Notes: generated from the sequence alone by a model not told the origin. A DNA stretch of 64,000 bases from Rhodococcus oryzae (GCF_005049235.1 NZ_SUMD01000009.1:124001-188000); one strand, 5' to 3'; shown: positions 24,848 through 33,534, numbered from the stretch's first letter. Numbers and translations are program-made.

Positions 24848-26333
24848 CGGTCTCGGGCTCCGGTGTCACAGGCTTTCGCCGGGTCAGCGTCGCGGCCAGA
24901 ACGGTGGCGGCCAGGCAGATCGCGGCGCACACCCAGAGCATGACGCTCATGCCGTCCATGAATGCCGTCTGCACGTGGGTGAGCATGGCCGGATCGCCGA
25001 GCTTGTGCGCGACTCCCATCCCGGCGTTGACACCGTCGGAGACGGGGTCGTGGTTGAGCTCGCCGAGGCTGGAACGGTACTGCGTGGACAACACGGTGCC
25101 TAGCACGGCGACGCCGATGGTTCCCGCCGCCTGCCGCAGCGCCTGCAGCAGGGCCGAGCCGGAGCCGGCGCGTTCGGGGGTGAGGTCGTCCATGGCCAGA
25201 CCCATGGCGGCGGGCATGACCAGCCCCATACCGAAGCCGAGCAGGACCAGCGCGGTGGCCGCGAGCCCGTAGCCGCTGTCCACGGTGAGCAGTGCACCCA
25301 TGCCGAGTCCGGCTGCGAGCAGCGCGAATCCGGTGGTCAGCACTGCGCGCAGCCCGGCCTTGGGCAGCACCCTGTCCACCACCCGGCTACCGACGGCGAG
25401 CCCGCCGATGAGTGGCAGCAGCCGCAGCCCGCTCCCGAGGGCGTCGGTGCCGAGCACGGACTGGAAGTACTGCGGCATGGTGAAGAAGATGCCGAACATG
25501 GCGAAGTTGACCAGGACCAGATAGACGGTGCCCCAGCGGAATCCGTGCGCGCCGAAGAGCCCGAGGTCGATCAGCGGATAGGCCGCACGCCGCTGCCACA
25601 GCACGAACGCCCCGAGCACGAGCGCGCCGCCGAGAATGGCCGCCCAGGCGAGGCCATCGTCCCAGCCCTCCTGCCCGCAGCGAATGAAACCGTATGTAAG
25701 ACCGAGCATTCCGGCGATCGACAGGGCTACGCCCGGCAGATCGAGCCGGAACTTGTTGTCGGAGCTCGATTCCGGCACCAGCAGCGCGACGGCGGTCGCA
25801 CCGATGGCCACCATGGGCACATTGAGCAGGAACACCGAACCCCACCAGAAGTTCTGCAGCAGCCAGCCGCCGACGATCGGGCCGAGCGGCAGGCCGATGG
25901 CGGTGGAGGTGATCCAGATGGTGAGGGCGCGCTGACGCTGCGCCGGTTCGGGGAACAGGCCGGGCAGCACCGACATGGACAGCGGCATCATGGCGGCCGC
26001 CGCGACGCCGAGCACCACGCGGGCGGCGATGAGCTGTCCGGAGGAGGCCGCGAAGGCACAGGCGATCGAGGCCGCGCCGAACAGCAGCAGGGCGGCGAGC
26101 AGGAACTTCTTGCGTCCGTAGCGGTCACCAAGCGCGCCGGCCGGAAGCATGAAGGCGGCGAGGGCGAGGGTGTACGCGCCGCTGAACCACTGCAGTGCGG
26201 CGGTGTCGGCGTGCAGGTCGACGGCGAGGGTGGGCAGGGCGACGGTCAGGACGGTGACGTCGAGTCCGATGGTCAGCATGGCGACGGCCAGGGCGCCGAG
26301 GGCCAGCCAGCGGCGCACGCCTGGTGCTTTCAT
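24819..26333 (-). CDS. DHA2-type (EmrB/QacA) major facilitator drug exporter
   Basis: 504 residues from ATG 26333. About 14 hydrophobic helices are visible. Motifs: LDVTVLTVALPTLAVDL in helix 1 with the family-typical acidic residue, GDRYGRKKFLL (motif A) between helices 2 and 3, and GPIVGGWLL (motif C of antiporters) in helix 5. These place it in the proton-driven DHA2 multidrug exporters of the inner membrane. It is followed by an overlapping tetR. A strong promoter and palindromic operator lie upstream. The start 15 nt further up (ATG 26348) is a possible alternative. Confidence 0.93.
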   Translation of the reverse strand: MKAPGVRRWLALGALAVAMLTIGLDVTVLTVALPTLAVDLHADTAALQWFSGAYTLALAAFMLPAGALGDRYGRKKFLLAALLLFGAASIACAFAASSGQLIAARVVLGVAAAAMMPLSMSVLPGLFPEPAQRQRALTIWITSTAIGLPLGPIVGGWLLQNFWWGSVFLLNVPMVAIGATAVALLVPESSSDNKFRLDLPGVALSIAGMLGLTYGFIRCGQEGWDDGLAWAAILGGALVLGAFVLWQRRAAYPLIDLGLFGAHGFRWGTVYLVLVNFAMFGIFFTMPQYFQSVLGTDALGSGLRLLPLIGGLAVGSRVVDRVLPKAGLRAVLTTGFALLAAGLGMGALLTVDSGYGLAATALVLLGFGMGLVMPAAMGLAMDDLTPERAGSGSALLQALRQAAGTIGVAVLGTVLSTQYRSSLGELNHDPVSDGVNAGMGVAHKLGDPAMLTHVQTAFMDGMSVMLWVCAAICLAATVLAATLTRRKPVTPEPETDAAQSVHAS

Positions 26334-26364
26334 GGCAGTTCCAATCATTTGGGTTCTACTCGAT

Positions 26365-26383
26365 AATGAGAGTATCTCGCATT
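26365..26383. promoter_or_regulatory. TetR operator overlapping the exporter promoter
   Basis: AATGAGAGTATCTCGCATT is a 19-bp palindrome with 7 of 9 position pairs matching. On the minus strand it covers the -10 hexamer GATACT, which sits 17 bp downstream of a perfect -35 TTGACA (26394-26399). A repressor bound here would block RNA polymerase. The adjacent tetR is the obvious candidate. Confidence 0.7.
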
Positions 26384-26433
26384 TGGTAGTAGCTGTCAAA
26401 ACTTGTCGCGTCATCCATTCGTCACCTTCCCGC

Positions 26434-26708
26434 TGGATGGCGGTGGATGGATGGGTGGATGGGTGCTCACCAATGGCGGAGCACGCCGGGCTGCATGCGG
26501 ATTGGATGGTTGACCGGCCGGCTATCGCACCTGAGGAGGGCTCCTGATCAGACAAATCTGGATGATTTCCTGCGTGGTTGGCGCTCGAGCGTCGTCGAGG
26601 GGCTACTGAAATCACTGGTCGGGTTCGTCGCCGGCTGCCGCGTCGTCACAGTTCCAATGATTGGAGGTGCATCTCCGCGATGTCTGTGAAAGTCCCAGCG
26701 GAGCGCAC
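26434..26708 (+). repeat. Interspersed repeat copy A (long form)
   Basis: One of seven copies of the same intergenic element. Order: GGAT-rich start, GGTGCTCACC (26462-26471), GGGCTGCATGCGGATTGGAT, TTGACC, a damaged TCACACTT segment, ATCTGGATGATTTCC, then a long tail found also in copy G (TGGTTGGCGC, GTCGTCGAGG, GGCTACTGAAATC, TTGGAGGTG). The tail ends in AAGTCCCAGCGGAGC, the last codons of a SMI1/KNR4-like gene read on the minus strand. Confidence 0.8.
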
Positions 26709-26733
26709 TTCGTCGACCAGTACTCCAGCCGGA
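26687..26733 (-). pseudogene. 3'-end remnant of a SMI1/KNR4-like gene
   Basis: Read on the minus strand this encodes SGWSTGRRSALRWDF. The SMI1/KNR4 gene at 62909-63496 ends in GWVAVIEDGVLRWDFP, so the RWDF end and its nucleotide context (AAGTCCCAGCGGAGC) are shared. Only about 15 codons survive here, directly joined to repeat copy A just as the intact gene is joined to copy G. It is non-functional. Confidence 0.5.
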
Positions 26734-26847
26734 CTTCGTGATCATGGCGTGGGGCGGCGTCGCTGGTCACGGAAGGGCACCCGGACCGATGAGTTAGAGC
26801 CGCGGAAGTGGTCTCTTCTTGCGAGATGCAACCGTGGAGGAGTAGCC

Positions 26848-27723
26848 ATGCCGCTTCATATTCAACGATCGCCAGAGCACCTTGTCACCGTCGGTGACGT
26901 CGACCTGTGTCTGACCACATTTGGGGACCGGAGGCAGCCGCCAGTGGTGCTGCCGTGCACATCGAGACTGTTCTGGGAAGACCGGTTCTGCGACCGGCTT
27001 GCCGGCGCTGGTCGGTTCGTCCTGCGCTATGACATCCGCGACACTGGCCGGTCGACTGCTTATGCGACCGGCTCTCCCGGCTACAGCCTTCGCGACTTGG
27101 TCTTGGACATCATTGGACTGATGGATGTCTTCGAACTTCCGCGAGCTCACCTGGTGGGCTTTTCGGTGGCCGGATGGATCTGTCAGCTTGCGGCCCTCGA
27201 CCACCCTGACCGTTTGTCGGCGCTCACCCTGATCAACACCCGTCCGACGTCCCCAGGCCCCGCGGATTCGGATCTGCCCGAACACTCGGACCGGATCGTG
27301 GAGTTCTTTACGGAGGCAGCCGATCCGGACTGGTCCGACCGGGCGGCGGTGATCGACTACGGCGTCGAACAGGCCCGGGTGCGCGCGGGCGCACTCGGAT
27401 TCGACGAACAGGCGGCACGGCTGCAGATGACTCGGATGGTCGACCGCACCACCAACATGGCCTCCAGCATGCGCAACCTGGCATTTGTCGAGGCGGGCGA
27501 CCGCTGGCGGGAGCGTCTGGGCGACATCGCCGTGCCGACCCTCGTCGTCCACGGTACGGAAGACCCGTTCTTTCCCTACGGCAACGGACAGGCCATGGCT
27601 CGTGAGATCCCCGGTGCCGGCCTGCTCCCTCTGAACGGCATCGGCCACGAGCTTCCGGCCACCACCTGGGATCAGCTGCTCGCCGCCATGCTGGTAATCC
27701 AGCGGCGGCCCGGTCGCACGTAG
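26848..27723 (+). CDS. Alpha/beta hydrolase
   Basis: 291 residues from ATG 26848 with SD TGGAGGAG. The fold signature is VVLPCTSRLFWEDRFCDRLA, FVLRYDIRDTGRS, the nucleophile elbow GFSVAGW (Ser flanked by Gly and Ala), the acid in VVHGTEDPFFP and His in GIGHELP. It resembles the esterase/epoxide-hydrolase branch, including aclacinomycin methylesterase-like proteins common in actinobacteria. It is a monocistronic cytosolic gene followed by a strong hairpin. The substrate is not identifiable. Confidence 0.9.
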   Translation: MPLHIQRSPEHLVTVGDVDLCLTTFGDRRQPPVVLPCTSRLFWEDRFCDRLAGAGRFVLRYDIRDTGRSTAYATGSPGYSLRDLVLDIIGLMDVFELPRAHLVGFSVAGWICQLAALDHPDRLSALTLINTRPTSPGPADSDLPEHSDRIVEFFTEAADPDWSDRAAVIDYGVEQARVRAGALGFDEQAARLQMTRMVDRTTNMASSMRNLAFVEAGDRWRERLGDIAVPTLVVHGTEDPFFPYGNGQAMAREIPGAGLLPLNGIGHELPATTWDQLLAAMLVIQRRPGRT

Positions 27724-27741
27724 GTCGACCAGCATGTCCGT

Positions 27742-27777
27742 CCCGCCCCTGCCCAAGAGCGGCGGGGCAGGGGCGGG
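27742..27777. terminator. Strong GC hairpin after the hydrolase gene
   Basis: Arms CCCGCCCCTGCCC (27742-27754) and GGGCAGGGGCGGG (27765-27777) pair over 13 bp with a 10-nt loop, 18 nt after the TAG stop. There is no T-run, as is common in actinobacteria. A second small hairpin (GGTGTT/AACACC) follows immediately. Confidence 0.75.
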
Positions 27778-27882
27778 GGGTGTTCACCAACACCATCGTG
27801 GTGACTCAGTGCGGAACCAGGTTTCGTGCGGACAGGGCGAGAACACACGGTGTGTCGTCGGCTTCACAACCCATTCATGGGG

Positions 27883-28143
27883 TCACAAATCGTGTGGAAT
27901 ACAGGCTAATAGCGGCTCGCCGGTGAGCAGCCTGCACAGCAGCTCAAACGGAGCCAGGCCCACACTGTTCGCAAGGTCGGTGGATCCGGAGTTGTGGCCG
28001 GGGGCTGCGTTGAAGAAGTTGCTGCTGCCGGAATCGGCGACGTCAGCCGGATTTCCGAGACTGATGGGCGCGGCCGATGCCGAAGCCGCGGTGCCGAGGG
28101 CGATGGTTGCGCTGGCCAACGCAACGATGATTGAACGCTTCAA
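27883..28143 (-). CDS. Small secreted protein
   Basis: 86 residues from TTG 28143 with SD GGAGAGGA 6 nt upstream. The frame continues further up but without a better start. Signal peptide KRSIIVALASATIALGTAAS followed by ASA|AP cleavage. The mature part of about 60 residues is polar (SLGNPADVADSGSSNFFNAA) and ends LLCRLLTGEPLLACIPHDL with two cysteines that could pair. This layout is typical of small exported proteins in Nocardia and Rhodococcus. The function is unknown. Confidence 0.65.
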   Translation of the reverse strand: MKRSIIVALASATIALGTAASASAAPISLGNPADVADSGSSNFFNAAPGHNSGSTDLANSVGLAPFELLCRLLTGEPLLACIPHDL

Positions 28144-28585
28144 GGTGATCCTCTCCGCTTGTGCTGTTTCGACGCCGAGCGACGTCGTGGAAACCATATA
28201 TATCGCTCGTCCGGTTAGTGGCTGATTCGATCGCATCGGTGGCATCGAGAATCCCGTTGTCCCGGTGTCGATTTCTCTGCACAGAATGGTCGCTTTCGCG
28301 CTTTCGCGAGCCCCGAGTTCTCGTGGTTCAGCCGGATGGCCCGATGGCAAGGCTGCCGTCGTCCTCTAGGCATCCTGGCCGTAGCCGCGCGACGGCACGC
28401 GGGGCCTGGCCCTGTCCGCCACCGTCTCTAGAAGCACACGAATAGAAAGAAATTCGTTAGCCTTGCAATCCACCTCGACCCGCCAGCGATTAGGGTTAAA
28501 CACCAAGCAGCCCAGCGGAATCAGGAAAGCTCGGGGTAGCGAGGCCGAAGTACGCGTCAGTCATTCGACCGGCTATATTGCCCCG
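28144..28585. other. Intergenic region without a recognisable gene
   Basis: This 442-bp stretch separates the small secreted protein gene from the conservon and must hold both promoters. I see no convincing open frame, hairpin terminator or operator in it. An in-frame extension of the sensor kinase begins at 28463 but has no SD and poor coding character. Confidence 0.5.
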
Positions 28586-31045
28586 ATGTTGAAAGTGCGC
28601 CTCGGTATCCGAGCCCGGATCCTGGCCATCGCATTGGTTCCAAGCCTGGCGTTGCTCGGAATCGGCGTAGGCACAGCTGGATACCTGATACGTGAGGGCC
28701 GACAGTCCGAACAATGGGCGGCAGCGAACGGAGATGCCGTGAGCCTCGCTCGCGATGTGGTTGCCGGGGTAGAACAGGAACGGATGCTGTCGCTGTGGCA
28801 TCTGTCCGGTGAACAGAGCGATCCGGCCGCGCTCGCCGCGGCACGGAACAAGCTCGACACCGCGTTCGCAGAGCTGGCCCCCTACTCATCGAGGCTGCAG
28901 AGCGCCTCGCAGGGCACCATGGGTGCCGACACTGGTGGATTCGACACCTTGTTAGCTCGCCTGCCCCAGATTCGCGGTCAGATCGATGCAGGAAGAATGC
29001 CGATCGAGGACACGTACGCCCTCTACAACACCATTCTCGATGCGGTTGCGCTCGGCACCAACCTCATCACCGGCAACGCGCCCAACGCCCAGGTCGGCGT
29101 CACACTCATCAATGGCGTGCGCGTCCTGCACGCGATGGAGGGAATGTCACGTTCCGCCGCGCTCACCGCTGCCGAACTGCAGGGACAGCTCAGCAGCGGT
29201 CCGCTGCGTAACGATTATCGAAATCTGGTCGGGTTCTACCGGACCGCACTTCCGCAGCTCGCCGCCGATCTGGGCGCTGATCCAGCAGCTGAGAAGATCC
29301 AGGCAGCACTGGCCTCTCCCAGCTGGCAGCAGGTGGCCGCGATGGAGGACTACCTCATCAATCCGCCGAAGTCGGACAAGAACGGTGACGTCCCGCCACC
29401 GCCAATGACCTTCGCCGAGTGGCAGACCGCGCAGGAACAGCTGTCTGAAGGCGTGATCGGCGCATGGAAAGGCCTGAACGACCATGCGAACCAGATCGCT
29501 GCCGACGAGGGCAAACGCACCGCGGCGAACTCACTGTGGGCGGGTGCCGCTGTGCTCGCGCTTGCGCTCGTGGCGTTCCTGCTGTCGCTATGGCTGGCCA
29601 ACCGGCTGATCGGGCGGCTCACGCGCCTACGCAAGGAAACGCTGGACCTGGCAGAGGTCGAACTGCCCGAAACCATGCGCAAGCTGGGCGCGGGCGAGCA
29701 AGTCGATCCCAAAGCTGCGCACCTGGACTTCGGTGACGACGAAATCGGCTCGGTGGCACAGGCCTTCAACCGCGCACACACAGCGGCCGTTTCCGCCGCG
29801 GTCACCGAGGCCCGCACCCGCGAGGGCGTGCGCGCGGTGTTCCTCAACATCGCCCACCGAAGCCAGTTGGTGGTGCACCGGCAACTCGAGGTCCTGGACG
29901 AGGCCGAACAAAGCCAAGAGGATCCCGCCCTGCTGGAGACATTCTTCCGACTCGACCACCTGGCGACCCGCGAACGCCGCAACGCCGAGAACCTCATCAT
30001 CCTCGGTGGCGGCGAGCCCGGCCGCCAGTGGCGGAGTCCGGTGCCACTGGTCGATCTGGTGCGTAGCGCGACCGGCGAGAGCCTCGACTACACGCGGGTG
30101 CACACCCGCCGCATGCCTCAGGTGTTCATCGTCGGCAACGTGGTCGCCGACCTCATCCACCTGCTCGCCGAACTGATCGACAACGCGACGGCGTTCTCCC
30201 CGCCGCAGTCGCGCGTCGAAGTGAGCGGCAACGTGGTCGGGAAGGGGGTCGCGATCGAGATCACTGACCAGGGCATGGGAATGTCCGCCGAAGAACTCGA
30301 CCGTGTCAACGAGATGCTGCGCAATCCACCGGATTTCGGAGTCGAAACGCTCTCGGCGACTTCACGCCTGGGCTTGTTTATCGTTTCACAACTGGGTGGA
30401 CGGCACGGAATCTCTGTGCAGCTAACCGAATCCGAGTACGGCGGCGTTCGCGCCATCGTGCTGGTGCCGAACTCGGTGGTCGCCGCCGATGCGACACCTA
30501 TAGCTGGCCATCAGCCAGATCGGTTCGCCGGACATCGGCCCGAAAGGCGGCTAGACAGCGCGATGCCGGGGTCTGATTCCGCCGAATCGGTTTCGGCTGC
30601 GGCGGGTGTCGCAACACTGGCACCCCCGGCTCCAGCGCCTCCCATCGAACAGCCAGTGCAGTCGGTGGCCCCGCCGCAGGCGTGGTCGAATGTCGAGCGC
30701 ATCGATAGCGCGCCGCATGTCGAGTACACGGAATCTTCTGTGGCAACGTCCTGGCGTGAGCCGTCGACCCCCGCCGTCGAACCGGAGTCCCTCAACCCGC
30801 AACCGTTGCCCGACAACGGCGGTGGCGTTCGCCCGAGCCTGCCTCGCCGTCGTCGGCAGGCCAGTCTGGCACCGGAGCTGGCGCACGATCTTCAACTCGA
30901 GGTGGACGCGCAGCAGCCGTCACGATCGGCGGAGCAAGCGCGAGATCTGATGTCCGCCATCGCGTACGGTACCCAGCAGGCTCGGCATTCGGAACCCCAG
31001 CCGGGGTATACAACCAGGGACGAAATGGAAGGTGAAGGAAGGTGA
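28586..31045 (+). CDS. Conservon sensor histidine kinase (NIT-HAMP-HATPase)
   Basis: 819 residues from ATG 28586. Order: membrane helix 1 (ILAIALVPSLALLGIGVGTA) near residue 20, an extracytoplasmic nitrate/nitrite-sensor-like domain to about residue 310, membrane helix 2 (AVLALALVAFLLSLWLA), a HAMP region, the pseudo-dimerisation helix FFRLDHLATRERRNAENLI, and an ATPase domain (LAELIDNATAFSPPQSRVEV, ITDQGMGMS, SRLGLFIVSQLGGRHGI). A Pro/Ser-rich tail follows. It matches CvnA of actinobacterial conservons, which form a G-protein-coupled-like signalling unit at the membrane. It is the first gene of a four-gene operon. Confidence 0.92.
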   Translation: MLKVRLGIRARILAIALVPSLALLGIGVGTAGYLIREGRQSEQWAAANGDAVSLARDVVAGVEQERMLSLWHLSGEQSDPAALAAARNKLDTAFAELAPYSSRLQSASQGTMGADTGGFDTLLARLPQIRGQIDAGRMPIEDTYALYNTILDAVALGTNLITGNAPNAQVGVTLINGVRVLHAMEGMSRSAALTAAELQGQLSSGPLRNDYRNLVGFYRTALPQLAADLGADPAAEKIQAALASPSWQQVAAMEDYLINPPKSDKNGDVPPPPMTFAEWQTAQEQLSEGVIGAWKGLNDHANQIAADEGKRTAANSLWAGAAVLALALVAFLLSLWLANRLIGRLTRLRKETLDLAEVELPETMRKLGAGEQVDPKAAHLDFGDDEIGSVAQAFNRAHTAAVSAAVTEARTREGVRAVFLNIAHRSQLVVHRQLEVLDEAEQSQEDPALLETFFRLDHLATRERRNAENLIILGGGEPGRQWRSPVPLVDLVRSATGESLDYTRVHTRRMPQVFIVGNVVADLIHLLAELIDNATAFSPPQSRVEVSGNVVGKGVAIEITDQGMGMSAEELDRVNEMLRNPPDFGVETLSATSRLGLFIVSQLGGRHGISVQLTESEYGGVRAIVLVPNSVVAADATPIAGHQPDRFAGHRPERRLDSAMPGSDSAESVSAAAGVATLAPPAPAPPIEQPVQSVAPPQAWSNVERIDSAPHVEYTESSVATSWREPSTPAVEPESLNPQPLPDNGGGVRPSLPRRRRQASLAPELAHDLQLEVDAQQPSRSAEQARDLMSAIAYGTQQARHSEPQPGYTTRDEMEGEGR

Positions 31046-31461
31046 ACGTGACGACTTCTAACACAGGTGATCTGAACTGGCTTCTCGACGATCTAGTCAA
31101 TCGTCTTGCCGGGGTGCGCTACGCAGTCGTGCTTTCCACCGATGGGCTGCTGCTGGGCCGATCCACCTCCATGAGCCGTGAGGACGCCGAGCACTTCGGC
31201 GCCATGTCGGCCACCCTGTACGGGCTAGCCCGCAGCGCGGGACAGCGCTTTCAAGGCGGCGGCGTTCGCCAGGCCGTCATCGAACTCGAGAATGCGGTGC
31301 TGTTCGTGACGGCGGCCGGAAGCAACGCATGTATTGCATTGCAAGCCATCGACACCGCGAATCTGGGTATGGTCGCGTATGAAATGAACCTGACAGTGCA
31401 GCGTGTCGGTAGCTATCTGTCTGCCCATCCTCGTAACGGTGTGGCCGAGCAGGGAGCGTAG
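31042..31461 (+). CDS. Roadblock/LC7 domain protein (conservon B)
   Basis: 139 residues from GTG 31042, which overlaps the kinase stop (GTGA). DLNWLLDDLVNRLAGVRYAV, then VLSTDGLLLGRS, AVIELENAVLFVTAAGSNAC and TANLGMVAYEMNLTVQRVG are the typical Roadblock/LC7 fold of CvnB. In conservons this protein acts as regulator or GTPase-activating partner of the Ras-like CvnD. Coupled translation with the kinase and the next genes supports a stoichiometric complex. Confidence 0.93.
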   Translation: MNVTTSNTGDLNWLLDDLVNRLAGVRYAVVLSTDGLLLGRSTSMSREDAEHFGAMSATLYGLARSAGQRFQGGGVRQAVIELENAVLFVTAAGSNACIALQAIDTANLGMVAYEMNLTVQRVGSYLSAHPRNGVAEQGA

Positions 31462-31467
31462 GTTGCC

Positions 31468-31857
31468 GTGACACGTAATGGTCAATCGTGGTTCGACGAT
31501 GCGGCCGGTCCTCTGGTCCGCCCGTACGCCGTCACGCGGGGCCGCACGATGGGCGCGGGACACGACCTCGACATGCTCACGCTCGTGGTGACCGTGTCCC
31601 CCGCTCCGCGGCTGCAGCACATCGAAACGGAGTACGCGGAGATCGTTCAGCTGTGCTCTATTGCGCAGTCGGTGGCCGAGGTCTCGGCGCACCTGAATCT
31701 GCCTCTGGCGGTTACTAAAATCCTGGTCGGTGATCTCATCGCCGAGGGGATGCTGAACTTCCGGGCTCCCGCCAGCAGCGACTCCTACAACGACATTGCC
31801 GGGATCGGCGACCTGAACATCTTGCAAGCAGTGCTCGATGGAATCCGAAAGCTGTAG
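31468..31857 (+). CDS. DUF742 protein (conservon C)
   Basis: 129 residues. LVRPYAVTRGRTMGAGHDLD, then EYAEIVQLCSIAQSVAEVSA, HLNLPLAVTKILVGDLIAEG and the C-terminal LNILQAVLDGIRKL match DUF742/CvnC. A winged-helix-like core is predicted from the sequence pattern of the family. It lies 6 bp after the roadblock gene and 6 bp before the GTPase gene. Confidence 0.93.
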   Translation: MTRNGQSWFDDAAGPLVRPYAVTRGRTMGAGHDLDMLTLVVTVSPAPRLQHIETEYAEIVQLCSIAQSVAEVSAHLNLPLAVTKILVGDLIAEGMLNFRAPASSDSYNDIAGIGDLNILQAVLDGIRKL

Positions 31858-31863
31858 ACAACT

Positions 31864-32445
31864 ATGCATGACAATGCGTCCTCAGCCGACCTGGCTGCTT
31901 CGGTCAAAATCCTCGTAGCCGGCGGCTTCGGAGTCGGGAAGACCACGATGGTGGCCTCCGTCAGCGAGATCGCACCACTACGTACCGAGGAAACGATTAC
32001 CGAATTGTCCACCGGCATCGACGATTTGTCGGGCGTGGAGGGTAAGACCACGACCACCGTGGCCCTGGACTTCGGTCGTATCACCCTCGATGAAAGCCTG
32101 GTTCTGTACCTGTTCGGCACGCCTGGACAGGACCGATTTTGGTTCCTTTGGGACGAACTGGTGCGCGGGGCCCTCGGCGCCGTCGTTCTCGCAGACACCC
32201 GCCGGTTGGAGAACTCGTTCGCCGCCATCGACTTCTTCGAACGGCGCGGAGTCTCGTTCACGGTCGCGGTGAACTGCTTTGACAGCGCCCAGGCCTACAC
32301 GACTGACGAGGTTCGCGAGGCACTCGACCTCGACGCCAATACCCCCGTCGTGCTTTGCGACGCTCGTGATCGGGATTCGTGCAAGTCTGTGCTGATTACG
32401 CTCGTCGAACACCTCATCGCCCAGGTCAGCACCTCGGTGGCCTGA
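31864..32445 (+). CDS. Ras-like GTP-binding protein (conservon D)
   Basis: 193 residues. P-loop GGFGVGKTT near residues 20-28, a Thr-rich switch I (EGKTTTTVALDFGRI), G3-like LFGTPGQDRFWFLWDEL, and the specificity motif as VNCFD in place of NKxD, all standard for CvnD proteins. It is the GTPase output of the conservon, tethered at the membrane with the sensor kinase. No cytochrome P450 (CvnE) follows, so this is a four-gene conservon like the mycobacterial one. Confidence 0.94.
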   Translation: MHDNASSADLAASVKILVAGGFGVGKTTMVASVSEIAPLRTEETITELSTGIDDLSGVEGKTTTTVALDFGRITLDESLVLYLFGTPGQDRFWFLWDELVRGALGAVVLADTRRLENSFAAIDFFERRGVSFTVAVNCFDSAQAYTTDEVREALDLDANTPVVLCDARDRDSCKSVLITLVEHLIAQVSTSVA

Positions 32446-32637
32446 GCAACGCTCGATTGTCGTCGAGGCGGGATCAGTCTCCTGCGTGGGCGAACCAGGT
32501 ACTGGAACAGATCTCCCATTTCTTCTGCTTCCAGCTCGGCTCGGAAACCGACGATCAAGCGGTGTGCGGCTTTTCGGGACAAGTCGACAACGTAAGCCAC
32601 GGATGAAGCACGAGATCGACATCGGCGGACAGTGGCG

Positions 32638-32930
32638 ACTGTGGTCTGGAGCCGATCCCTGGCTGGATGTCGTCGATGGCGAGTGGGGCGGTGATCCGTG
32701 GGACAGCAATCGGCGATAGGTTGGCCAGCTATGTCGAACCAGATGATCGCTGTCGCGTGTGTAGGCGGAGTGATGTTGTTCGCAGGGATTCTGTTGCTGG
32801 GCATCTTTGCGGCCGGACGTCGTGCTCGCGCGGGACGCAAGGCCGGCCGCTACACGTCGCGACCTGGTAACTCGTCGTCCAACTGGTAGTCATCATCCTT
32901 GTCGATCGCATCGGCAGTTCCGAGGTGAGT
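32638..32930 (+). repeat. Duplicated module, copy 1 (second copy at 49317-49497)
   Basis: GATCCCTGGCTGGATGTCGT and GGGCGGTGATCCGTGGG recur at 49.3 kb, as do GACGCAAGGCCGGCCGCTAC, ACTCGTCGTCCAACTGGTAG and GAGGTGAGTTGACCGCGG. This copy holds about 120 bp between GGCGATAG and GACGCAAGG that copy 2 lacks. That insert is what gives copy 1 a start codon and a membrane span. Confidence 0.8.
32731..32889 (+). CDS. Putative small membrane protein
   Basis: 52 residues from ATG 32731. One membrane span (MIAVACVGGVMLFAGILLLG, then IFAAG) is followed by a basic tail RRARAGRKAGRYTSRPGNSS ending SNW. The tail alone recurs at 49.4 kb fused to other coding sequence, so gene status is uncertain. No clear SD is present. 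The function is unknown; it could be a decayed fragment. Confidence 0.4.
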   Translation: MSNQMIAVACVGGVMLFAGILLLGIFAAGRRARAGRKAGRYTSRPGNSSSNW

Positions 32931-33060
32931 TGACCGCGGGGTTGATTGCGAATCCGATGAGTTCAGGATCGGCGACGTGAGAGCGAGAGACACGTCGATT
33001 CAGCTCGAACGCGGTCTGCGCCTTTCCCACACCGAACGCGCCGTTGATCCATATGCGCAT
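32893..33060 (-). pseudogene. Truncated TmrB-like P-loop protein
   Basis: From ATG 33060 the frame reads [20 protein letters not shown], the opening of TmrB-like ATP-binding proteins (tunicamycin-resistance family, usually about 170-190 residues). It then continues for only about 35 more residues. The Walker A position that is normally Thr/Ser after Lys is Ala (GKAQT). The distal part falls in the module shared with 49.3 kb, so the gene was cut by the rearrangement. Non-functional. Confidence 0.6.
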
Positions 33061-33233
33061 TGCGCCGAGCCTAGCGAGCACGTCCGATTCGCGTCGGCGC
33101 TGACCTCGTAACAGTCTCACCTGATTCGGAGAGACCGACTGGAGCAGCCGTGACCAGCGGACCGATCCGTGCAGCGAAAACGAACAAGGCCACCGCTCTT
33201 GCGAGTTGCGCGATCTCGTTCGTCGCAGTTCGT

Positions 33234-33373
33234 GGATATGAATGGGTGGATGGAACTGGAGGGGTGTTCACCCATGCCGGTTCGGCCTGGGCTGTAAGCA
33301 AATTGGCTAGGTTGACCAGACGGCGATCACGCTTAACCAGGACTCCGAATCGCACCAATCTAGATAGATTCCA
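33234..33373 (+). repeat. Interspersed repeat copy B
   Basis: ATGGGTGGATGG, then GGTGTTCACC (33263-33272), CATGCCGGTTCGG, GGGCTGTAAGCAAATTGG (altered), AGGTTGACC, GATCACGCTTAA and a diverged 3' end. Less conserved than copies D-G, but with the same order and orientation. Confidence 0.75.
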
Positions 33374-33489
33374 TGCTGGGTATGCGACCGGGTGTGCGAG
33401 CAGGTCCTAGCTTGGAGCCTCCCGCCCCGTGGAGTGGACAGGGCGTACCCCGGCTGATTGCAGCGCTCTGTAACGCTCCTCACTGCCAC

Positions 33490-33501
33490 CGGTATATACC
33501 G
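33490..33501. promoter_or_regulatory. 12-bp palindrome upstream of the serine hydrolase
   Basis: CGGTATATACCG is a perfect palindrome ending 33 bp before the ATG of the hydrolase gene, close to where the promoter should be. It could be a repressor site. No regulator gene is adjacent, so the binder is unknown. Confidence 0.4.
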
Positions 33502-33534
33502 ACCGTCCATTACTTTTCTGGGGGGGATACAGAC

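Noticed and set aside
27770-27800. An eighth repeat copy after the hydrolase terminator
   Set aside because: Only GGTGTTCACC is shared; none of the other element blocks follow.
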